Part shown: in pieces, positions 1-7,373 of the stretch
Layout of the letters: each line of letters starts with the position of its first letter
Position numbering within the stretch: position 1 is the stretch's first letter
NCBI GenBank assembly: GCA_964448935.1
Contig: CAYVBE010000117.1
Location: 1-13,096, forward strand
Direction: 5' to 3'
Source: CAYVBE01 sp964448935
GTDB taxonomy: Bacteria > Planctomycetota > Brocadiia > SM23-32
Length of the DNA stretch: 13,096 nucleotides
Position numbers and translations under genes: made by a program
The notes under the pieces: model-generated
What the model was told of the DNA's origin: nothing
The model's input: only the letters and a program-made list of their open reading frames with translations
Database searches by the model: none

Positions 1-19
1 TCAAAACGCCCAAAACGAT

Positions 20-48
20 TTGACAGACCGTATCATGTCTATTATGAT
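20..48 (+). promoter_or_regulatory. Sigma-70-type promoter for the membrane-protein gene pair
   Basis: A perfect -35 hexamer TTGACA (20-25) is followed by a 17-base spacer and the -10 hexamer TATGAT (43-48, five of six consensus bases). Transcription should start near 55, leaving a leader of about 190 bases before the first gene. The match and spacing are seen directly; use as a promoter is inferred. Confidence 0.75.
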
Positions 49-84
49 TCACGCGCAATAATCTATCGGCCCGTCGGACGAAGC

Positions 85-126
85 GGGAATGGTAGGTTCT
101 TGCAGCTCATGCTGCCAAGCCATCCC
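85..126 (+). other. Hairpin in the 5' leader of the membrane-protein gene pair
   Basis: An outer stem pairs GGGAaTGG (85-92) with CCATCCC (120-126), with one bulged A. An inner stem pairs CTTGCAGC (99-106) with 111-119 around a TCAT loop, with one bulged base. A six-base asymmetric bulge (93-98) separates them. It lies between the promoter at 20-48 and the start codon at 244, so it would be in the leader RNA. There is no U-tract after it, so it is not a simple terminator. It could be a stabilising, attenuating or ligand-sensing element. I do not recognise a known riboswitch class. Confidence 0.35.
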
Positions 127-243
127 GGGTTTCTTGCCACGCGCCGGGCGGGAGGAGGTGGTGTTTCCATCCGTAGTAGTCGTTGCCGGTAAAGTAGAGG
201 GGGCAAATGCGCATTGTGCATCCCGATCCACCTTTGAGGTAGG

Positions 244-1053
244 ATGATGAGCGCAACCGAAGCAGAAGTGCATGAACAGGTAGAAGAGAGCAGGGAGGCT
301 CTGCAAACGATCAAGACCTCCCTCCGCATGGGAAGCATGGTGAGGCTGCTGGGCACAGTAGTGGGCATCCTGATCGTTTGTGGCTACCTCTATTTGTTCT
401 GGTCGCTGGCCAAGCAAGTCAGGGAATCGCCCCAGATCCGGGAGGCTTTCGTCGAGTACGTGGACCGGCTCCGCATCGGTGACAAGACTACCGAGGTGGC
501 GCAGGGAATCGCCCCCGTCTACCTGGAAGAAATCCGGGGCGTGTTGGAAGAGACGGGGTTTCAGGAGGCAGCGACCGACGAGCTGACCAGGTTCGTCGAG
601 GACGCCCGGCCGATCGTGGCCCAGGAGATGGAGAGAATCCGCCCGGAGGTCGTCGCCAGCATCGAGGCCCAGGCGGACAAAACCTACCGGCGACTGGAGA
701 CCGACCTGCGCGCTCGGATCGAGCAGAAGCTCGAGGATATCGTCAGAGGGCAACTGGAAACGCTGGAGGAAGACGCCGACATCTCCGAGGAACGATTCGC
801 CGAGATCCTCGAAGGGCTGGCAACGGCCAACCGGGAGGCACTCCAGAACGTGGTAGGGAAACGCTGGAACCGCAATAACGAGCGGTTGCATCGGATTCAT
901 GACCTGATAGCACAGCTTCCGCCTGCCCCGGACCTCTCACAGCAGGAACTGCAGGACGAGATCGTGTTGTGCCTGGTAGCCCTGCTGAAGGGTCACCTGC
1001 CCGAGTACGAGTTCACATCCAGGACGCAGATTCCTCCATTCTCTTACGAGTGA
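244..1053 (+). CDS. Single-pass membrane protein with long helical domain, unknown family
   Basis: Unrecognised 269-residue protein. A charged N-terminal segment (about residues 1-33) precedes one hydrophobic span (about 34-54, RLLGTVVGILIVCGYLYLFW) with no cleavable signal-peptide pattern. The rest is Glu/Arg-rich, strongly helical and probably coiled coil up to about residue 225. A short hydrophobic amphipathic helix near the end (DEIVLCLVALLK) is followed by a Pro/aromatic tail. Two adjacent ATGs compete: GAGG at 236-239 is only 4 bases from ATG 244 but 7 from ATG 247, so the true start may be 247. A strong promoter lies 190 bases upstream. The next gene downstream encodes a protein of the same architecture, so the two are probably paralogues that may form a hetero-oligomer. 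A scaffold or sensor role for the envelope is conceivable, but no function is assigned. Coding status is well supported by the RBS, promoter and length. Confidence 0.8.
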   Translation: MMSATEAEVHEQVEESREALQTIKTSLRMGSMVRLLGTVVGILIVCGYLYLFWSLAKQVRESPQIREAFVEYVDRLRIGDKTTEVAQGIAPVYLEEIRGVLEETGFQEAATDELTRFVEDARPIVAQEMERIRPEVVASIEAQADKTYRRLETDLRARIEQKLEDIVRGQLETLEEDADISEERFAEILEGLATANREALQNVVGKRWNRNNERLHRIHDLIAQLPPAPDLSQQELQDEIVLCLVALLKGHLPEYEFTSRTQIPPFSYE

Positions 1054-1090
1054 ACTCAACCAGGATGGTCCCTGTGAGCAGAACCGAAGC

Positions 1091-1143
1091 GAAAGGCCCC
1101 GCACCCCACCAGGGGGGCCGCCTGCCGGCGGCGAAGGCCTTTC
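1091..1143 (+). other. Nested hairpin between the two membrane-protein genes
   Basis: A perfect 8-base inverted repeat, GAAAGGCC (1091-1098) with GGCCTTTC (1136-1143), encloses a second perfect 6-base stem, GCCGCC (1117-1122) with GGCGGC (1127-1132), around a TGCC tetraloop. It sits 37 bases after the first stop codon and 44 before the next start. No U-run follows, so it is not a classical terminator. A role as RNA-stability or processing element that sets different levels of the two proteins is an inference. Confidence 0.4.
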
Positions 1144-1187
1144 AGCCGGTGGCAATGAGCATTCGGCCAATTGAGAGAGGATAGACA

Positions 1188-2084
1188 ATGGCCAACGAAG
1201 ACATCAGTGCAGAGATGGAAGAACCACAGGAGCCCATGGGCGGCGTGCCCGAGGATGTGGCTGCGGATGTGCGAGGACTCGCCGCCGACGTCACGGAACT
1301 GGCGCGCAAAACGTCCAGAGGCTGGAAGATAGCAGCCGTTATATTCGCTGTGATCCTGGTCCTTATTGCCACCTATCTCGGCATCATATACAACATCTTG
1401 AAAGATTCCACCGAGCCGGGCCGCCTTGTGGCGCTGGCCGTGGACCCTCTGGAAATGCTGCTGGAACGAGTGGGCGCGCCCAGCCTGACGAGCCCCCAAC
1501 TGGCCGGTTGGGCCGTCGAAAGACTGAACGAAAGGGCCCCCGAGCTCGTCCGCCAGCGCGTGAAGCCCCGGCTGGTGGAACTGCAGGGCCGGCTGCCCGA
1601 TTGGCGCAAGCAGGCACTGGACGAACTCCGCAAGCAGGCTCCTACCAGGTTCGATTCGGCAGCGCAGTGGCTGGAAGAAGAAGGCCTGCCCACCCTGTCG
1701 GACAAGGTTGTGCAGATGCTCACCCAGCGCACCGACATCGCCATGGAAGACCTGGAGATGCAGTTCGAACGTCTGGTCGGCCAGGTCGTCGAAGCGCACG
1801 AAGAGGACCTGCGCACCGTCGGCGCGGACAACATGCCCAGGCTCCAGGCAACCCTGGAAAGCGAACTGGAGGAGAAGCTGGGGCCCGCCCTCGACCACGT
1901 CTTCGGGCGGATCGAGAGGGCCGTCGTTGACGTGGAAGACAGCATGACCAACCTGGTGGTCGCCTACAAGAGCGGCGGAATGAGCAAACAGGACAGACTG
2001 GAAATCCAGCTTGTCCGCCTTCTCTACGCCTTGTTCCAACGCACCGAGGTCGGCCGCGAGCACATGGAATTCCGCCCGGAGTAA
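1188..2084 (+). CDS. Second single-pass membrane protein with helical domain, unknown family
   Basis: Unrecognised 298-residue protein. An acidic, Pro-containing N-terminus (1-45) is followed by one clear transmembrane helix (about 47-69, WKIAAVIFAVILVLIATYLG). The remaining ~230 residues are predominantly charged helix with coiled-coil character, rich in ELE/RL repeats. A hydrophobic amphipathic helix near the C-terminus (RLEIQLVRLLYALFQRT) resembles the one ending the preceding protein (DEIVLCLVALLK). Shared topology, shared C-terminal element and adjacency suggest tandem duplication followed by divergence. Start choice is firm: GAGAGAGG at 1173-1180 lies 7 bases before the ATG. The gene is 134 bases after its partner, probably on the same transcript, and ends before an intrinsic terminator. 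No enzymatic motif is visible; interaction with its partner through coiled coils is inferred. Confidence 0.82.
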   Translation: MANEDISAEMEEPQEPMGGVPEDVAADVRGLAADVTELARKTSRGWKIAAVIFAVILVLIATYLGIIYNILKDSTEPGRLVALAVDPLEMLLERVGAPSLTSPQLAGWAVERLNERAPELVRQRVKPRLVELQGRLPDWRKQALDELRKQAPTRFDSAAQWLEEEGLPTLSDKVVQMLTQRTDIAMEDLEMQFERLVGQVVEAHEEDLRTVGADNMPRLQATLESELEEKLGPALDHVFGRIERAVVDVEDSMTNLVVAYKSGGMSKQDRLEIQLVRLLYALFQRTEVGREHMEFRPE

Positions 2085-2140
2085 AGGCCCCGGCCGGAGT
2101 GCCGCAGGCGCGGCAGCCCCGCGCCGCCACGGCCATCCAC

Positions 2141-2171
2141 ACCGGGTCGCATGTCCGTGCGGCCCGGTTTT
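2141..2171 (+). terminator. Rho-independent terminator of the membrane-protein unit
   Basis: An 11-base-pair stem (2141-2151 with 2158-2168, all Watson-Crick apart from one G-T wobble) closes a six-base TGTCCG loop and runs straight into TTTT (2168-2171). It lies 57 bases after the stop codon at 2084. This closes the two-gene unit and separates it from the structured region upstream of polA. Confidence 0.8.
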
Positions 2172-2222
2172 CCCAGTCCGGCCTGCGCACGGCTTAGACG
2201 CGCCGAATCTCGGCCGCCCCAC

Positions 2223-2256
2223 TTGACACAGGGGTCAGGAAGCTGTACCCTATAAT
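2223..2256 (+). promoter_or_regulatory. Candidate promoter upstream of the structured RNA and polA
   Basis: A perfect -35 hexamer TTGACA (2223-2228) and a perfect -10 hexamer TATAAT (2251-2256) occur together, but 22 bases apart instead of about 17. At 17 bases from the -35 box lies only TACCCT (2246-2251). Either choice predicts a start at about 2258-2263, exactly where the paired 5' end of the folded region begins. The unusual spacing may mean a weak, activated or alternative-sigma promoter. Confidence 0.5.
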
Positions 2257-2261
2257 TGTCT

Positions 2262-2460
2262 TGAGGGGCTTCCACAGAGTTGTTGCCGTATCGCACCGCT
2301 GCTTCGGCAAACCATTCACCGGGTAGCAGGACCATCCGAGAGGTCCGGCGCTTTCAGTTCGCTTGATCGCCGCGTGCTGGGCGTCACGACCGGGCGTCCG
2401 CGCAAAGAAACTCCGAAAGCGGCGATCAATCCGCACGTGTTCCGCGAAGCATCCCCTCAG
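2262..2460 (+). ncRNA. Candidate structured RNA, about 200 nt, upstream of polA
   Basis: Four stems can be drawn by hand. The ends pair: TGAGGGG (2262-2268) with CCCCTCA (2453-2459), continued by CTTC (2269-2272) with GAAG (2446-2449) across a three-base bulge. Hairpin A pairs TTGCCG (2283-2288) with CGGCAA (2305-2310). Hairpin B pairs AGC and GGACC (2325-2333) with GGTCC and GCT (2342-2352). Hairpin C is an 11-base-pair perfect stem (2363-2373 with 2419-2429) enclosing a second stem of 9 bp (2374-2383 with 2395-2403, one bulge). A -10 box ends six bases before the 5' end. The length is near that of 6S RNA, but a multibranched fold is not the 6S rod, and no 6S, SRP, tmRNA or RNase P signature is visible. 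No U-run follows 2460, so it could be a processed RNA or a long polA leader. Folding is by eye only. Confidence 0.45.
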
Positions 2461-2507
2461 ATATGATGACATGGCGGACCGGCACTCACAGCCTCGAAAC
2501 CGCGGGG

Positions 2508-2547
2508 CCGCCGGACCGCTTCTGAAACGTCACGAAAGGCCCGGCGG
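2508..2547 (+). other. Hairpin just upstream of polA
   Basis: CCGCCGG (2508-2514) pairs perfectly with CCGGCGG (2541-2547). After one A-C mismatch, CC (2516-2517) pairs with GG (2538-2539). The hairpin lies 45 bases before the polA start codon, which has no Shine-Dalgarno sequence. If polA is transcribed from 2260 or so, this would sit in its leader and could affect translation. No U-tract follows. Confidence 0.35.
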
Positions 2548-2592
2548 TATCACGTCTCAAACCCTGCGCGCGTCTGTTTAGCGGACCAGCCT

Positions 2593-5307
2593 ATGCCGGA
2601 AAAACTCTTCGCCATAGATGCCTACGCGCACATCTACCAGTTCTTCTACGCCATAAAAGGGCTGACCGGCCCCGACGGCGAACCGGTCAACGCCCTCTAC
2701 GGCTTCGCCCGCATGGTTCAGAAGCTGCGCGACGAATACAACCCCGATTACCTGCTGGTGGCACTGGACGGACCGGGCAAGCCCGAACGGTGCGACCTCT
2801 ACGAACCCTATAAGGCCGACCGACCGCCAATGCCCGACCCGCTGCAGCGTCAGGTGCCCCTGATCAAACAGTTCCTGGACGTCCAGGACATCCCCCACCC
2901 CATGATGGAGGGACAGGAGGCCGACGACATACTGGCCACCACGGCCGAACGCGCCGCCGCCGATGGCATTGACACCGTGATCGTCACCACCGACAAGGAC
3001 GCCGAACAGCTCATCAGCGACCATACGCGCGTTCTCCACCTCCACAAGAACCGGGAAATCATGCTGGACCCGGAGGCACTGAAAGAGCAGAAAGGCATTG
3101 AGCCCTGGCAGGTGGTGGAAGTCATGTCCCTGGCCGGCGATACGACCGATAACATCCCGGGCGTGCCCGGAATCGGCCCCAAAACCGCTCAAAAGCTCAT
3201 ACGGCAGTTCGGCAACGTGGAAAACCTCTACAAAAACATTGACCAGGTCAGCGGCGAGAAGACCCGCCAGAACCTGCTGGAACACCGCGAAGACGTGGAG
3301 ATGGCGCGGAAGCTGGTGGTGCTCCGGCGCGATCTGCCGCTGGATCTGGACTGGGAGGAATGCCGCGACCGAACCGCCGATCGGGAGGCCGTGGACAGGT
3401 TCTACCGCGCGGTCGGCTTCCAGTCGCTCCGCAAAAGCAACCCCACGCCCCCAACGCAGGGGGCGTTGTTCGAGGCCAGGGAACCGGCAACCATCGAGTC
3501 CAGCGACAAAGACTACTCGACGGTCACCACGCTGGACGGGCTGCGGAAACTGGTCGAGACGCTCCTGAAGCAGGACAGACTGGCCGTGGACCTGGAGACC
3601 ACCAGCCTGCGGCCCAGGCGGGCGCGCATCGTGGGCCTGTCCTTTAGCTGGCGCCCTAATCAGGGCGTATACGTGGCAACGGGCGGCCCCGCAGGAGCGG
3701 AGGCCTGCCCGGTGGAGGAGGCCCTGAACGTGCTCAGGCCCGTCCTGGAGGGCCGGAGACCTCGGAAGCTCGGCCAGAACCTGAAGTACGACATGGGGGT
3801 GCTGAAGAACCACGGAATCCAGCTCGCCGGGCTCGCCTGCGACGCCATGGTGGCCTCCTACCTGCTGAAGCCGGCCAGCCGGTCCCACGGTCTGGATGCC
3901 CTGTCCAAACTCTACCTGAACTACCGGCCCGTGAAGATAGAAGAACTGATTGGCAGCGGCAGGGACCAGATCTCAATGGACCGCGTGCCGGTGGAGAAGG
4001 TGAGCCCCTACGCCTGCGAAGACGCCGACCTGACCCTGCAGTTGTGCGATCTGTTGACGGACAGGCTGAAAGAGCAGGATTTGTGGTCGCTCTTCGTCGA
4101 GCTGGAGCTGCCGCTGGTGACCGTGCTGGCCGACATGGAATGGCGGGGCATTGCGGTGGACACCGAGCGGCTGGCGGGCCTGAGCGAGGAGTTTGCCGAG
4201 AAACTCGAGGGCCTTGAGGCGCAGATTCACCAGGAAGCCGGGGAAGAGTTCAACGTAAACTCCCCGCAGCAGCTCAGCACGGTGATGTTCGAGAAGATGG
4301 GCCTCCCGCCACCCAGAGGAGCCAAACGCACCACCGGCTATTCCACCGCCCACGACGTGCTGGACGACCTGAAAGCCGACCACCCCATCGCCCGCCATGT
4401 GCTGCAGTATCGGGAGTTGAGCAAGCTTAAGTCCACCTACGCCGATGCCCTGCTGGAGCTGGTCAACCCCCGGACGGGGCGCGTCCACGCCAGCTTCAAC
4501 CAGACGATCACAGCCACCGGCCGGCTGTCCAGCAGCAACCCCAACCTGCAGAACATCCCCGTGCGCACGGCGCTGGGCCGGCGCATCCGCAGCGCCTTCG
4601 TGCCGGGCGGCGAGGACATGTCGCTGCTCAGCGCAGATTACTCCCAGGTGGAACTCCGCGTGATGGCCCACTGCTCCGGAGACCCGGCCCTCAGCAGCGC
4701 CTTCCACGAGGGACGCGACATCCACCGGTTTGTCGCCGCTCAGATCAACGACGTCCCGGAGGACGAGGTGACCGATCTGATGCGCCGGCAGGCCAAGGCC
4801 GTCAACTTCGGCATCATCTACGGCCTGAGTCCCTACGGGCTGAGCAACCAGATTGACGTGCCCGTCGAAGAAGCCGAGCAGTTCATCCAGGCATACTTCG
4901 AGCGCTATCCGCGGGTGAAACAGTTTATCGGCAGGACGGTGGACGCCGCCCGGCGGAAGGGCTACGTGCAGACACTGGCCGGCCGCAGGCGCACCATAGA
5001 GGGCATTCGGGGAACGGGTGCCTCCCGCAGCGCCGCCGAGCGCATCGCCGTGAACACCGTCATACAGGGCTCCGCCGCCGACCTGATGAAACGCGCCATG
5101 ATACACATCCACGGAGAGCTGCCGGGGGTCTGCCCCCGGGCCGCCATGCTGCTGCAGATACACGATGAGCTTGTTTTCGAGGCGCCGGACCAGGAGATGG
5201 ATGAGGTGCGCTACTTCGTAAAGCGGAAGATGGAAGGCGCCCTGGAGCTGGACGTTCCCCTCGCCGTGGACGCCGCCGTGGGCAAGAACTGGGCCGAGGC
5301 CAAATGA
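2593..5307 (+). CDS. polA: DNA polymerase I
   Basis: A 904-residue family A DNA polymerase for gap filling, RNA-primer removal and excision repair. The N-terminal 5'-nuclease domain (about 1-290) keeps the metal-binding acids: D9 in AIDAYAHIYQ, EADD, TTDKD, and the helix-hairpin-helix GDTTDNIPGVPGIGPKTA. The 3'-5' exonuclease domain (about 315-490) is intact: D333/E335 in DLETTSL, N396/D400 in NLKYD, and Y473/D477 in YACED, so proofreading is predicted. The polymerase domain (about 500-904) has motif A DYSQVELR (D682), the O-helix with K735, F739 and Y743 (KAVNFGIIYG), and motif C HDE (857-859). Length is usual for the trifunctional enzyme. The start has no Shine-Dalgarno sequence, but the first residues fit the family directly. 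It heads a + strand unit, with its stop overlapping coaE by four bases. Identification is very secure. Confidence 0.98.
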   Translation: MPEKLFAIDAYAHIYQFFYAIKGLTGPDGEPVNALYGFARMVQKLRDEYNPDYLLVALDGPGKPERCDLYEPYKADRPPMPDPLQRQVPLIKQFLDVQDIPHPMMEGQEADDILATTAERAAADGIDTVIVTTDKDAEQLISDHTRVLHLHKNREIMLDPEALKEQKGIEPWQVVEVMSLAGDTTDNIPGVPGIGPKTAQKLIRQFGNVENLYKNIDQVSGEKTRQNLLEHREDVEMARKLVVLRRDLPLDLDWEECRDRTADREAVDRFYRAVGFQSLRKSNPTPPTQGALFEAREPATIESSDKDYSTVTTLDGLRKLVETLLKQDRLAVDLETTSLRPRRARIVGLSFSWRPNQGVYVATGGPAGAEACPVEEALNVLRPVLEGRRPRKLGQNLKYDMGVLKNHGIQLAGLACDAMVASYLLKPASRSHGLDALSKLYLNYRPVKIEELIGSGRDQISMDRVPVEKVSPYACEDADLTLQLCDLLTDRLKEQDLWSLFVELELPLVTVLADMEWRGIAVDTERLAGLSEEFAEKLEGLEAQIHQEAGEEFNVNSPQQLSTVMFEKMGLPPPRGAKRTTGYSTAHDVLDDLKADHPIARHVLQYRELSKLKSTYADALLELVNPRTGRVHASFNQTITATGRLSSSNPNLQNIPVRTALGRRIRSAFVPGGEDMSLLSADYSQVELRVMAHCSGDPALSSAFHEGRDIHRFVAAQINDVPEDEVTDLMRRQAKAVNFGIIYGLSPYGLSNQIDVPVEEAEQFIQAYFERYPRVKQFIGRTVDAARRKGYVQTLAGRRRTIEGIRGTGASRSAAERIAVNTVIQGSAADLMKRAMIHIHGELPGVCPRAAMLLQIHDELVFEAPDQEMDEVRYFVKRKMEGALELDVPLAVDAAVGKNWAEAK

Positions 5308-5954
5308 GTCGAAAAGACCCGCAAAGCAAACCGCCGGTCGTCGGAGTCCTGGGCGGACTGGCCGGCGGCAAGAGCACGGCGGCGCAGGTGCTGGGCGAGC
5401 TCGGCGCCGCAGTGGTGGACGCAGACCGCATCGGCCATGAGCTGCTGCAGCATCTCGCCGTAAAACAGGACCTCGTCCGGGAGTTCGGCAAGGACGTGAC
5501 CGATGGGGCGGGCCGCGTGGACCGGGCCAGGCTGGCCGAGAAGGCCTTCGGCGACCCGGCCCGGGTGGAAAAGCTCAACTCCATCCTCCACCCGCCCATA
5601 ATCCGAGAAATCCGGCGCAGGATAGAGCATCTGGAAGAGGAGGCGGACGTGCCCCTCATCGTGCTGGACGCCGCACTGCTGGTGGAGACCGGGCTGCACG
5701 AGAGCCTGTGCGACGCCCTGCTCTACGTCCAGGCACCCCGCGAGGTGAGATGGGAACGCGCCGCCCGAGACCGGCAGATGAGTCCCGAGCAGTTCGAAAA
5801 GCGCAGCCGGGCGCAGACCGATCCACAAGAGAAAGAGAAACTGGCCGACTTTACGGTGACCAACGCCGGCTCCCTCCGGGAACTGGCCGCACAGGTCCGC
5901 CGACTTTGGCCCGAACTACTGCTGAAGGCAAAGCGGGCGCGTGCCCGCACGTGA
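5304..5954 (+). CDS. coaE: Dephospho-CoA kinase
   Basis: A 216-residue P-loop kinase catalysing the last step of coenzyme A synthesis: ATP-dependent 3'-phosphorylation of dephospho-CoA in the cytoplasm. The Walker A motif is GGLAGGKST (residues 17-25), followed by the family-typical DAD at 39-41 in VVDADRIGHELL. The CoA-domain signature LNSILHPPI and the later LDAALLVETG segment follow. The arginine-rich lid (RWERAARDRQ) and the ADFTVTNAGS end segment are also typical. The ATG overlaps the polA stop as ATGA, with GAGG at 5296-5299 as ribosome binding site, so translational coupling to polA is likely. Length is normal for the family and I see no damage. It sits between polA and rho, an arrangement I recall from Planctomycetota. 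Confidence 0.95.
   Translation: MSRKDPQSKPPVVGVLGGLAGGKSTAAQVLGELGAAVVDADRIGHELLQHLAVKQDLVREFGKDVTDGAGRVDRARLAEKAFGDPARVEKLNSILHPPIIREIRRRIEHLEEEADVPLIVLDAALLVETGLHESLCDALLYVQAPREVRWERAARDRQMSPEQFEKRSRAQTDPQEKEKLADFTVTNAGSLRELAAQVRRLWPELLLKAKRARART
5933..5948 (+). other. GC hairpin at the coaE 3' end, ahead of rho
   Basis: GCGGGC (5933-5938) and GCCCGC (5943-5948) form a perfect 6-bp stem with a GCGT tetraloop, ending four bases before the final base of the coaE stop region and 55 bases before rho. There is no U-tract, so it should not terminate on its own. It may stabilise the upstream mRNA or act as a pause site. rho genes are often autoregulated in their leader, but the sequence does not prove that here. 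Confidence 0.3.
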
Positions 5955-6002
5955 TCACAGTTCGATTCCACAGACATTCTTCGGAACCTTACGGAGGCTA
6001 TC

Positions 6003-7352
6003 ATGGCCAACAGAGGACGCAGTAATCGCAATCGTAACAGTCGACAGAACAGCAACTCCTCCCAGGGCGGAGGCAGCAGCACCGCCACCGAGGAGTTGCA
6101 CATATCCGACCTGCAGAAAATGACCGTCAAGGACCTGCAGGAAGTAGCCCAGGAAGAGGGCATCAACAAGACCAGCGGCATGAAAAAGCAGGACCTCATC
6201 TACCACCTGCTGAGAAAGAGGGTCAAAAGCGCCGGCTCCACCTACGGGGAAGGTGTGCTGGAAGTGCTGCCCGAGGGCTTCGGCTTCCTGCGCTCCCCGG
6301 ACTACAGCTACATGCCCAGCCCGGACGACATCTACGTGTCCCCCAGCCAGATCCGCCGGTTCGGCCTGCGAACGGGCAATCTGGTGATGGGCCAGATCCG
6401 GCCGCCCAAGAAGGATAACGAACACTTCTTCGCCCTTCTGAAAGTCGAGGCGGTCAACTTCAAGAGCCCCGACGATGCGACCAACATTCCCGTCTTCGAG
6501 GACCTGACGCCCTATCACCCCACCGAAAGGCTGATGCTGGAGCGCGAGGGCGACGAGCTGGACATGCGTCTGGTGGACATGATTACGCCCATCGGCAAGG
6601 GCCAGCGAGGGCTCATTGTGGCCGCACCGCGCACGGGCAAGACCATCCTGCTGCAGAAGATGGGCAACTCAGTGGCCCGCAACCATCCCGAGTGCGAGTT
6701 GATCATCCTGCTGATTGACGAGCGGCCGGAGGAAGTGACGGACATGCAACGCACCGTGCCCGCCGCCGAGGTCATCAGCTCCACCTTCGACGAACCGGCC
6801 GACCGCCACATCCAGGTGGCCGAAATGGTTATACAGAAGGCCCGCCGGCAGGTCGAGTTCGGCAACGACGTGGTAGTCCTGCTGGACAGCATCACCCGCC
6901 TGGCGCGCGCCCACAACACCGAGATGCCCCACAGCGGCAAAATCCTGAGCGGCGGCGTCGAGGCCAGCGCCCTTCAGGAGCCCAAGAAATTCTTCGGCAG
7001 CGCCCGGAAACTCGAGGAAGGTGGCAGCCTCACCATCATCGCCACCGCCCTGGTGAAAACCGGCAGCCGGATGGACGAGGTCATCTACGAGGAGTTCAAG
7101 GGCACCGGCAACATGGAGCTGCACCTGGACCGCAAGCTGGCCGATCGCCGCATCTGGCCCGCCGTGGACGTAACCCTCAGCGGCACCCGCAAGGAAGAGC
7201 TGCTGCTCGACCCCGAGGAGCTCAAGCGCGTGCAACTCCTGCACCGTATGCTCAACGACATGAATCCCATCGAGGGCATCGAGCTGCTGCGCAGCAAGCT
7301 GGCCGACACCCAGAACAACGCCGAGTTCCTCATGAGCATGAACGTGGACTGA
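6003..7352 (+). CDS. rho: Transcription termination factor Rho
   Basis: A 449-residue hexameric RNA-dependent ATPase that translocates on nascent RNA and releases RNA polymerase. Residues 1-31 are a low-complexity Asn/Ser/Arg/Gln/Gly-rich tail. The Rho N-terminal helical domain (about 35-72, ISDLQKMTVKDLQEVA) is followed by the cold-shock RNA-binding domain (about 78-155, GFGFLRSPDYSYMPSPDDIYVS). The ATPase core has Walker A AAPRTGKT (207-214), the LLIDERPEEVTDMQR segment, Walker B with D295 (VVVLLDSITRLARAHN), the R-loop ATALVKTGSRMDEV, and EEFKGTGNMELHLDRK. The Leu of LLIDERPEE, which corresponds to E. coli L208 in the bicyclomycin pocket, is retained, so drug sensitivity is plausible. GGAGG at 5993-5997 is five bases before the ATG. 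It lies 48 bases after coaE, probably cotranscribed. Identification is very secure. Confidence 0.98.
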   Translation: MANRGRSNRNRNSRQNSNSSQGGGSSTATEELHISDLQKMTVKDLQEVAQEEGINKTSGMKKQDLIYHLLRKRVKSAGSTYGEGVLEVLPEGFGFLRSPDYSYMPSPDDIYVSPSQIRRFGLRTGNLVMGQIRPPKKDNEHFFALLKVEAVNFKSPDDATNIPVFEDLTPYHPTERLMLEREGDELDMRLVDMITPIGKGQRGLIVAAPRTGKTILLQKMGNSVARNHPECELIILLIDERPEEVTDMQRTVPAAEVISSTFDEPADRHIQVAEMVIQKARRQVEFGNDVVVLLDSITRLARAHNTEMPHSGKILSGGVEASALQEPKKFFGSARKLEEGGSLTIIATALVKTGSRMDEVIYEEFKGTGNMELHLDRKLADRRIWPAVDVTLSGTRKEELLLDPEELKRVQLLHRMLNDMNPIEGIELLRSKLADTQNNAEFLMSMNVD

Positions 7353-7373
7353 CCGCCGGGAGGGCACCGGCAG

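Noticed and set aside
2578..5163. Long open frames on the - strand opposite polA (436 and 396 codons)
   Set aside because: They mirror the codon structure of polA, are rich in His, Gly, Gln and Val as expected of an antisense frame in GC-rich DNA, and polA is certain.
5960..5969. GTTCGATTCC, resembling a tRNA T-loop
   Set aside because: No acceptor, D or anticodon arms can be drawn around it; the flanking bases are the coaE 3' end and the rho leader.
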